Assembly (NCBI GenBank): GCA_963969345.1
Contig: OZ017766.1
Location: 1,984,001-2,048,000, forward strand
Length of the DNA: 64,000 bases
Reading direction: 5' to 3'
DNA from: Turbatrix aceti
Taxonomy: Eukaryota > Nematoda > Chromadorea > Rhabditida > Panagrolaimidae
Shown: positions 55,741 to 64,000 of the stretch, in pieces
How positions within the stretch are numbered: position 1 is the first letter of the stretch
Layout of the letters: each line of letters begins with the position of its first letter
The notes under the pieces: generated by a model
The model's input: the letters and a program-made list of their open reading frames with translations, nothing else
The model's database searches: none
Told to the model about the DNA's origin: nothing
Translations under genes and position numbers: made by a program

Positions 55741-56803
55741 TCATCCGGAGCTTTCGTTCTCCTCCACCCATCCGCCCGTAGACTGGATCTTGAGCACGTT
55801 CGTAAAGACGTATTCAAGCTTTATGAATTTCAGGAAGCCGCGTCGAAACGTAGGACTGAAAGCCCTGGTTTTTATGCACTTTGCTACACTGGACACCCTA
55901 CCTTACGACGAGAAGAGTCACAACGACCGAGTAGCGATGTGCCGCGAAGCAGATGTTGGCCATTTGGCCGCAGCTTAGGTAGAGCAGCGCGTGGACGATA
56001 GAGTCGCGGCGTTTGGAGTGCGTGAGCTCGTTGCCCACAGAGAAAACCATGGCTATGATGCCGATAGTCGAAGTCACGACGCTCTGTTTGATGAGTCGCC
56101 TCTCGAAGCCCTTGATTTTGTCCTGCTTGTGCATGTTGCGCAGGTTTCTGTTTGCGAGCACGGTGAGCATGCTGAACACGAATGAGACCACAAAGTTTAT
56201 CATTGGCCAGATCAAACTGATGATTGTGTCTACGACGTCGAAATCTTGACAGACCTCATCGTAGATGTCGATAACACAAATAGGTTCTATAAAAATGTCG
56301 TAGCCCACGACGAAGGGCGATAGGAACAGTGCGATCAGCACGATCCGCAGATTCCGCGGTTTCCAGATTTTCTTTTGCGTTTGCCAGAATTTAATAGCCG
56401 TATACCTATTGACCGTCATCAGCGTGTGGCACTGAAACTCAAAGTTTCCATGGTACCATACGATGACGTTGCACACCGCCATCTCGTAGTACATGAACTC
56501 CGGGTCTGGAAACATGTACCATGCGACGCCCTGACCGTACTCTGTCCGCACGTATTGGGCCACCATGCCGACCAGGTCAACCACGGATCCGAAGCTGTAG
56601 ATGATGAAGAAAGCCGTGCGGAGGTTGTAGAGGTTCTTGTAGATGCTGTGTGCTATGAAAATGCCCACGACGAACTGCAGAATGGACATGATGTAGATGA
56701 CGGTGCTGATGAAGTTCATCACGTTCAGCACCAGCATCTGGACGCCCGCTTGTTGGAGCACAGTCCCGACGGTCACGTTGTACGTGTCGTTGATGACCGC
56801 CAT
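55741..56803 (-). CDS. 7TM chemoreceptor-like protein, copy A
   Basis: Exons 56803..55902 and 55855..55741 give 338 residues. Seven hydrophobic segments are seen. After TM3 comes TVNRYTAIKFW, the position and form of the NR-x-TAI motif in nematode SRG-superfamily (srg, srx, srv type) receptors. The C-terminal exon encodes a short tail (PTFRRGFLKFIKLEYVF). Such receptors usually sense environmental or pheromone cues in sensory neurons; this is inference. It shares its first residues (MAVINDT), length, intron position and intron phase with copy B, so the two are tandem duplicates. The exact receptor class is unresolved. Confidence 0.8.
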
Positions 56804-57094
56804 CTTTGGATGACAAAATCACCGGAGTTGTCTAGAACGAACGAAAGGAACGGCAGCAGCGACGACTGTTCAGGCTACAAAGCAACGACAACTGAATTCG
56901 GGCGCAAAAAAGCATAATTTGCAGCTTTGCTTTTTTCTAGGTGTGCAGTGACCTCGCTCGGCACCCTTCTCAGAAGCCGCAGATGCTCGTACAACGCATG
57001 TTCATGACAGCAGGTGCTTCGGGCAGCGAAAGACATCAAGAACAAAGTTTATTGCTAGCCACGCAGGCTGCGGGGCGTACTGTAAAAAGCAGAA

Positions 57095-58212
57095 CTAGTC
57101 GTCGCTGTCTTCTTCCTCTAACCAGTCTCCAACTGCCTGGATTTTGATCACGCGCGTGAAAAACAGATCGATTTTGAGAAACTTCAAGAAGCCTTTTCGG
57201 ACAGACGGACTGAAACTCTCACAAATCAGCCAGATAACCCAAACACCCATTTGACCTACCACATGATAAGCAAGATGAAGAGCGATGAGTACTGGTAGAT
57301 GCAGCCGAAGATCTGCTCCAAGAGACAGAAGCCGATGTAGATGAGCGCGTGCTTGACGTCCTGTCTGCGGTCGGGCTTGGTGGCTTCCGACAGGATGAGG
57401 AAGATGATCTGGACAAATCCGCAAGTCGTGGTGACTACGGTCTGCTTGACCAGCTTGTGCTCGATGCCCTTGATGTTGTGCTCTTTGTCGATCGCCGAGA
57501 GCCGTAACGTGGCGAAGACGGTCCACAGACTCATGACGAGCGCCAGCACGACGTGCGTGATGGACCAGCTCAGTCGGATGAGCCACTCGAGGAGCGAAAA
57601 GGTCTGGCACGCCTCGTCGTACGTGTCTATGTAGCACGTCGGGCTGATGAAGATGTCGAAGCCCACCACGCATGGATTTGCCAGCAGGATCGCTACTGCG
57701 ATGATCGTGTTCCTGAAAAACTGGATTTCTTGTGCCGTCTTTTTCGTGGCTGGAAACTAAAACCTAAAGTTCCATATTTTCGGATGCGTGTGCCAGAAGC
57801 GGATGGCCGTGAATCTGTTGAGCGACAGGATTGTGTTCCACAGCGGACGAAAGTTGGTAAAGTACCACTCGACGACGTTTGTGATCGCGTACATGTAGTA
57901 CATGAGTTCCGGGTTGGGATAGGCCGTGTAGATGACACCTCGCCCGTACTCCTCCTGGACGTAGGAGGCGACCGAGTGCACAAAGTCCACGAAGCAGCCA
58001 CACGCGTAGATGGCGAAGAAGGATGTCAGCAGATTGCGCTGCTTCTTGCACATGCTGTACACGATGAAGATGCCCATGGTGAGCTCCAGGATGGCGCAGG
58101 CGTAGGAAATAAAGTTTACCGTGTTGATGACGTTGACGACGAGCATCTGGACACCCGCTTCCTGGAGCAAGATTCCCGTCGTCACTTCTAGCGTGTCGTT
58201 GATGACGGCCAT
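57095..58212 (-). CDS. 7TM chemoreceptor-like protein, copy B
   Basis: Exons 58212..57764, 57712..57260 and 57209..57095 give 338 residues, the same length as copy A. It has one extra intron in the TM3-TM4 region (57713-57763), absent from copy A. Motifs match copy A: MAVINDT start, SLNRFTAIRFW after TM3, NPCVVGFDIFISPTCYIDTYDEACQ between TM4 and TM5, and a PSVRKGFLKFLKIDLFF tail ending in acidic residues. Clearly paralogous to copy A but well diverged, so the duplication is not recent. Upstream of copy A on the same strand. Confidence 0.82.
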
Positions 58213-59417
58213 CTTTGCTGCCAACACTTCCAAAAGGCGTCGGTGACTTTCTGTCTGCCGACTGCCTTGCTTGCCCGGCTAAATGTCAAAAATCACCTGT
58301 CGGGGTGCCGTTAGCTTATATTTTGTATTAGTGAGCTTTTCAACTGCGTTAATTGCAATTTACACAAAATGCTCCACACAAACAGTTTTAGGGACACCTG
58401 CGTCACTACACTACGTTGCGCGTGACTCAGGTGAGCCACCGATCAAACTTCTTCCACGCCGACGAGTGCATGCATAGCAACGATGTCGATTATCTGCTGA
58501 ATAGACTTTTGCACTTGTCTATCCTCAGAAACTCTTGTCTGCGCTCTGCGTTTTCAAGTCTCCATGATACGGAGCAATATTAGGTTAGAGTTAGAGCACA
58601 TCATCTCAAATGTCAGAAGATCTACGCTTATTGCGACATTGGAGTGCATCAATCAAAAAAAGAACGCCGCACCGCTGCCAAGCTTGTTTGCATTCTCCGA
58701 TGACAAGAACGTCGACTGCAGCTGACCTCTGCTTTGGATGCAAGAGCCACGCATCCCTCGAGCGGTCCGGCGAGAAGGAGGTGCTCCGGATCTGTTCTAG
58801 CGCACTTGTACCTCGTTCTTCAACAAAGTTGACAACAAGCGATGACCGCCATTCCCCGTCTCAGTGGGTGAAGACGCGACTGCAGACGAGCGTTGCACGT
58901 CCACAACAGTTATTTTTGCTCCGTCGCTGGCATGACGGCAGACACGTCTTCTGACTATGGTTCCGAAGCGTCTTCGACTGCGGAGAGACTTTGTGACTGG
59001 ATCCGGCGGAGTTCTAAGCTGCCGAGCGGTCAGCCCCGTAAGTGACACCTTTCTTTCTACCCGCTGTCGAGTGCGCGAGAAAAAACAATTCAGAGGCTCT
59101 TGCTGTGCCTCTTCGAGGGATTTTTTATTGGGTCAAGCGTTTTGGGACACTCCGAGCCTCAAAATTGACTAGAAACTGTCAACAGCCGTTTTCGACAGCG
59201 CTCCCGCCCGCCCCTCTGCTTTGTCTTTCTCCTTCGCCGTAGGGCCAGTAATTTGGAGTCCGATGAGCAATCGTGCGATTCCACTTGACAAGACAACATC
59301 ATCATCGTCCGCGCTAACCACACTCTGCTAGCACCCTCGAAGCTGCCTGGCTGGCTGCGCTTTCGTTCATTTCACCCGATTCCCATCCCAGTTGGCTTCG
59401 AGTAATCACCGATCTTC
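58213..59417. other. Intergenic, no gene seen
   Basis: Separates the divergent receptor B and the AKAP2-like gene. It should contain the promoters of both. Open frames here have no domain or good splice context. Confidence 0.4.
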
Positions 59418-62042
59418 ATGTCAGAGCGTGGCAGCATCAACGGCAGCGATCACTCGGCCTCCGAGCAGTTGCCGCAAAATCCGCCACAGCAGAATCCGCC
59501 GCAACAGCATCCACAACAGCAGCAGCAGCAGCCGCTGCAGCGACAGCAGTCGACGCCGTCCATCGAGGCGAATGCCGAGCAGAAAACCGTCAAGTTTTTT
59601 GGTGAGTTAAAAATTACATAATTTTACATGGCGCATTAGCTTTGACTAATTTTTTATCTGCCTGAAACTCTATCTTTCCGTGAAAGGCTCTGTCCGACCA
59701 GTTCCAATGTTCCCGATGTTGTTGAGTGCGAGTTGGACACTGTGCAAATTTACATACTTATCCGTTGCAAAAGATGGTTACAAAAAATACTGTCTGCAAC
59801 AGCAGTCACTTTCCCAGGCGCCTGAGCCGATCTTTGCTACGCTTTGTGTACTTTGATGACACTAAAGCAGTGTTTGAGTTGGGGTACGGACAGGAAAAAA
59901 GTGCGAAGTTGATGGAAGGATTTTTGCTTCATCTATTTTTTGCTTGGACATTGCGTGGGGTTGCGCGAACCGCTTGCGACGCGCAGTGAAGCACACTCAC
60001 GATGTTTGCCTGCCCCCGCGTCAAACAGCAGCGGGGATGAATGACAGTCCTAAGGAACGTGTTAAGCAAGGACTCGCAACTGTTTGTACGTCAAAAATCG
60101 ATTGCAGGCACCGACAACTACTGGATCGGGCAGAGACTCGCGAACAAGCCGATCAACGCCAAGACGCCCATGCTCCGCACCTACTGGGAGCAGAATGTCG
60201 AGCGCGAGCGGCAGCAACAGGTTTGAGCGCCGGGTGGGGAAGAATCCGTTAAAAAAGTGTTTCAGGCTCGTGAGCAGCATCTGCAGCAGCAAATGAGGCG
60301 CAAACCCTTCGGCTTCCCCCGCTGGCGGTCGAACGACGCCATGACCGCTTCGCTGGTGGCTTCGGGCAAGGTGCCGACTCTCATCCCGAAGGACAGCCAG
60401 ATTCCCGAGCACCGGCGAAGACTCATCGAAGAGGCCGAGCGGCAGGCCGAGTTTGAGAAGGACCAGCTGCAGGCGATGGCGAGACGCACGGCGCCCCTCG
60501 GTCACCACCACAAGTCCATGGAGTCGCTCGCATCACTGCAGACCGACGCAACGCCTCCCCAGTGGTATGACAAGCAGCGACTGCGCAACGCTGTCAGCCG
60601 CGAGTCCATAGCCAACCTCGGCGCCGCAAGGCAAAAGTTCGAAAGTGGCGACATGGGTGGTCTGGGCTCGAACCACTTTGCTACCGAATTCTCCTACCCG
60701 CCTTCAAACCGGAGCACTCCGGTGCAGTTTGCAGCAGTCTCCCACAAGACACGCGATGCGCCCCGAGTCGTCCGCGAGCCGCAAGCGCCTTACAACGCTA
60801 ATTTTGCTCCCGCAACGCAAAATTACTACGACCAGCCGTGTACCGCAGCTCCGCCGCCCGCTGCCGCCATTTCGCTCTCCCCCGAGCACCTCACGCTGCT
60901 GCAGTACATCCGGCAGAACCCCCGGGTCTTCAACGACCTCGGCATCGAGATCCCCAAGGCACTCACCTCCTTCCTCGACGGCATCAACGCTTACGAGGAG
61001 GGCATGCAGAGCAGCGACCGTCACTCCGTGGTCTCCACGGCTCCTTCGGGAAGCCCGGCACTCGGGCGCCCGGCGACAGGCCACAACCAACCCCTGCCGG
61101 GCATTTTGAAGTCCAGCGGGCGCTACGTAAAGAACAACAACAACCTGCAGCGTTACCGCAAAACATACGAGGCGGCAGCCTCCGCAGGGGGCGAGAAGGC
61201 CAGACAAGAGACCGACGAAGGCCTCTACAACGGCGCCGGGGATTCCATCATCGCGGCTGAAATCCGGCTGGCCCAGGAGAGAGAAGAGGAATTTCGGCGG
61301 TCAAGGTCCGAACTCAGGCTGCCGACTCTCGAAGACACGTTCGAGATCTGGCGTTCCGGGTACTACGCGCAGAACAGCCAGATGGACTCCGACTCCGGCC
61401 ACGCAGTTGACAGCCCGCCCTTTGACGACTACCGCTACAACGAGGTGCGTTCCTTGCTTGCGCGTGCCTTGCTTTGACTTATTTTGTTCATTTAACCCAC
61501 CCCTAACCCCCTAACCCACCCTTCTCCAGCTAAACAACAACAACAACCACCACCACAGCTGCACCGCGCCCGCCTTCGATGAGTTCGACGTCATCGACTG
61601 CACATGTGACGTTCCTCCGCAGCCCCATATCAAGGTGGGCCGCGTCCTGACTGTGGGCATCGGCACTTCGTCGCCCCAGCAGCAACAGCAGCATCAGGTG
61701 GTGCGACCGAGGATCATCTCAGCGGTCAAGCGAGCTAGCACGGCGCACGGTCGAGTCCGGGCGAGCGGGCGGTCGTCTTCGATGCCGCCGGTCGTGCACC
61801 GCATCAGCCAGGCCCAAGCCAGCTCGCAGTCGCGTCTCGTCATGTAACAGCCTGATTTGTGTGTATTCGTGTTGCCTAACAGCGTCCTTCCCCTCCTGGA
61901 CCCCTGTCACACTCAAGATTTGCAGGGCGCCTTCCCGCAACAGCAGCAGCAGCAGCGCCAGCTCCGGCGTTTCCCGACGAGGCTGAGTGACCAGCAGCAG
62001 GCCGCGGCTGCTAACGGCCCCCCGCCGAGTTTTGCATCGTGA
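59418..62042 (+). CDS. AKAP2/MISP-like scaffold protein
   Basis: Exons 59418..59601, 60108..60220, 60266..61444 and 61530..61847 give 597 residues. The N-terminus is a Gln-rich run (QQHPQQQQQQPLQRQQ), then a short conserved-looking block (NYWIGQRLANKPINAKTP). A long disordered region rich in Ser, Pro and Arg follows. Near the C-terminus EIRLAQEREEEFRRSRSELRLP has the EI.LAQERE.E.R pattern of the AKAP2/palmdelphin/MISP family, which links signalling enzymes to actin or membranes; that assignment is tentative. Alternatively exon 4 ends at 61634 and joins 61926..62042, giving a 565-residue protein with a Gln-rich tail. Both joins are in phase. Confidence 0.7.
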
Positions 62043-62136
62043 TTCTTTCGTATCTTTTAAAACCCATGACATCGTAGCAAAGTGACGAGACTTGCATAAA
62101 CACAACAAGTACAGTAATATCTACGGGTACTGTGGC

Positions 62137-62555
62137 TCACTTGAAAGCCGCGAGCCCGGTGATGGCCTGGCCCAGGACGAGGGCGTGGATGTCGTGCGTG
62201 CCCTCGTACGTGTTGACCGTCTCGAGGTTGGTCAGGTGGCGCATGATGTGGAACTCGTCGACGATGCCGTTGCCGCCGAGGATGTCGCGGGCCTTGCGGG
62301 CGATGTCGAGTGCCTTTCCACAGTTGTTCCGCTTGATGAGCGAGATGTGCTGCGGCGTAGCCCTGAATCGGTTGCATTTGCGTCCTTCCCGCCCTCTGAA
62401 GCAACTCACAATCCCTGATCTTTCAACTGGGAGACGCGGAAGGCAGCCTGAAGCCCGAGCGTGATTTCAGTGAGCATGTCCGCGAATTTCAGCTGGACAA
62501 GCTGGAACTGAGCGATAGGCTTGCCAAATTGGATTCTGAAAGAGTGCCGTCCCAT
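62137..62555 (-). CDS. gcdh: Glutaryl-CoA dehydrogenase, C-terminal fragment
   Basis: Two exons, ending at 62410 and 62362..62137, encode only the C-terminal domain of the FAD enzyme that converts glutaryl-CoA to crotonyl-CoA in lysine and tryptophan breakdown: [54 protein letters not shown] and [22 protein letters not shown] splice acceptor (TTTCAG, before 62535) precedes the homology, so upstream exons are expected. None is found before the meckelin start at 62660. Either they lie beyond the window, with meckelin inside an intron, or this is a 5'-truncated copy starting at ATG 62555 (123 residues). No frame damage is seen. Confidence 0.8.
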
Positions 62556-62659
62556 ATTTGGATGGAGCATGTTAGCGTAGTCATGGCGACAGCCGCGTGC
62601 GCACCCTGACAGCATTTCGCGCACAACCGCGCAGGTTTCTTTGCCATTCGCTTCAATTA

Positions 62660-64000
62660 ATGTCAACTCCGCTGTTAAAAAATATATTTATCGTCATTTT
62701 GGCCAATGCCGTCACCGTTGAATGCCAGTTCAACGCTGCGTGGCAATGGCAACCTCCCACAGCCTGCAACACGTCCAGCATCTTCGACACCATCTCGATG
62801 ACCTGCGTGCCGTGCAGCCAAGGACTGGTGCCGGGTGTGCGACGGGACGAGTGCGTCTGTGCCCCGGGGACCCATGCTACCGGGTGGACAGGCGGCAGGC
62901 TGGAGTGCCAGCCGTGTGGATCAGGTGAGACGTATACCTGTGCTTAAGCCAGACCAATCGAAATTATAGGCCAAGGAGTGTCTGCCGACGGGTGGTCCTG
63001 CATCGACTGCCGTGGTCCAAGTAACGATTCGTCCTCCGTAGACTCCCAGTCGGGATACTGCACCGCATGCGGCCCAGATGAGGTCGTTATCCACCCCTCT
63101 GTCAACACGCAGCAGTGCGAAGCGTGCCCGCCCGGCTCTTACCCCACCGAACACGGTTCCCAGTGCGCGCCTTGCAACGACGCCAGTTGTTTCTGCCTAA
63201 CCGTCAGTTTTGATTTAGTCACCCCCCCATTCGTCAATCAAAAGTTTCAGAACCCCGATTTGTGCATCCCATCGCAGGACGCAGTGTCCATCCCTCTGGA
63301 AAACGGCGACCACTTCTCCTCTGCGTACATCACGTCCTACCTGGCGCACGCAGAAGCCCAGTGCCGCTCAGGCAACGCAAGAGAGTGCCAGCACCTTGCC
63401 AATATGTGTGTCCTGCAGAACTACGCGCGCGGCAACCCGACAACGCCGTGCAGCCTTCTGGAGGCGATACAGCGCTCGTCCAGCAGTCTGCCGGTGCCCG
63501 TCATTTCCTACTACAACACAGAGGCGAGCATCGAGTTTTCCCGGGAGAATGCCATTGATGCGACATTCAACGTCGACCCCGATCTGCCCAACTCTCAGCT
63601 AGATATCGTGTCCTTCATGTACGCCCTCAACGGCACCTTCGCAGGCACCGCTGCCACCACCGGCGGACTCCTGCAGATTTGCCCTACAAGCAGGCAGTCG
63701 CTGGATGGCACCTTCCTCTTCGGCCGGGAGTACAAGCAGACGTGCGAGTTGATCCTTGCGGACATCATCGACCAGGCCGTGATGAAGCGCAGCCGCGACA
63801 TCGGCAACGAAGAGACTGTCTTCCACGAGCTCTACCTCAGGTACACCGACAACGCCAACCGAGTCATGGTGAGTTCTTGCTCCCGCAACCCGGTGTGCGT
63901 ATTTCCTAACCTTGCAGATGTACCCGATCCCGATAGTCAACGAGAACATCCAGCAGCAGAATTCTTACGTCAACAGAGCCCGCGAAATCTCCCGTTACGT
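62660..64000 (+). CDS. mks-3: Meckelin (TMEM67), 5' part, runs off the window
   Basis: Transition-zone membrane protein needed for cilium formation. Exons 62660..62924, 62970..63202, 63251..63868 and 63918.. continue beyond 64000. Residues 1-21 are a signal peptide ([17 protein letters not shown]). The extracellular Cys-rich region follows with repeated CxxC units ([49 protein letters not shown]), as in meckelin. Next are family stretches [39 protein letters not shown] and [12 protein letters not shown]. The transmembrane part and C-terminus are outside the window. Divergent from the GCDH fragment. Confidence 0.9.

Noticed and set aside
55424..55978. Plus-strand open frame of 184 codons opposite the receptor A 3' end
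   Set aside because: Antisense to the receptor tail and intron; no domain.
1..64000. CRISPR arrays, riboswitches, prokaryotic operators, tRNA and rRNA genes
   Set aside because: The genome is a nematode nucleus; no such array or RNA gene was recognised by eye, though short tRNAs could be missed without a covariance search.

Overview
The window is nuclear DNA from a nematode. Genes are compact and split by short introns, mostly about 40-60 nt, with donors GTGAGT, GTAAGT, GTTTGT or GTTGGT and acceptors TTTTCAG or TTTTTAG. It carries an SXP/RAL-2 (DUF148) secreted protein, a family I know only from nematodes, an APN-1-type endonuclease IV, and two tandem 7TM receptors of nematode chemoreceptor type. 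Several genes have a splice acceptor a few bases before the ATG, as expected for spliced-leader trans-splicing. The species cannot be named from the sequence. The exon models below were assembled by hand from reading frame, splice signals and phase, and every complete model closes in frame.

Layout. 0.1-12.5 kb: a Gly/Tyr-rich secreted protein, a K-Cl cotransporter, a non-NMDA ionotropic glutamate receptor with an SXP/RAL-2 gene nested in one intron, and L-lactate dehydrogenase. 13.7-15.6 kb: a tandem HMG-box protein and a lysine-rich membrane protein I do not recognise. 15.7-19.5 kb: three head-to-tail copies of a 1.28-kb repeat. 20.3-24.7 kb: a two-pore-domain K+ channel with at least three alternative first exons. 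25.2-32.1 kb: dipeptidyl peptidase III, a Yippee-like protein and PINK1, with a hAT-like MITE in a PINK1 intron. 32.9-39.6 kb: mucolipin/TRPML, MMACHC (cblC), two tandem PLGRKT-like genes and SNU13. 40.3-45.4 kb: a protein tyrosine phosphatase whose catalytic residues are replaced, a second hAT-like MITE, endonuclease IV, and a SMIM20 - SDS22 (PP1 regulator) pair spaced like an operon. 45.5-50.9 kb: XPF/ERCC4, with the whole inositol-3-phosphate synthase gene inside a 2.2-kb GC-AG intron on the other strand. 51.3-53.5 kb: an inositol polyphosphate 5-phosphatase and RPS23. 54.0-58.2 kb: four same-strand genes, namely a small membrane protein, a small secreted protein and the two 7TM receptors. 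59.4-64 kb: an AKAP2/MISP-like scaffold, a glutaryl-CoA dehydrogenase fragment, and the 5' part of meckelin (TMEM67).

Functional mix. Mitochondrial genes are common (PINK1, SMIM20, possibly the HMG-box protein, the GCDH fragment, possibly a DPP3 isoform), as are membrane excitability genes (KCC, GLR, TWK, TRPML) and DNA repair genes (XPF, APN-1). Apart from the SMIM20/SDS22 pair and the 54-58 kb cluster I see no pathway grouping. The most unusual features are the genes nested within introns, the pseudophosphatase, the first-exon choice in the K+ channel, a 17-nt micro-exon that encodes part of the glutamate-receptor pore, and three transposon-like insertions that can be delimited to the base.
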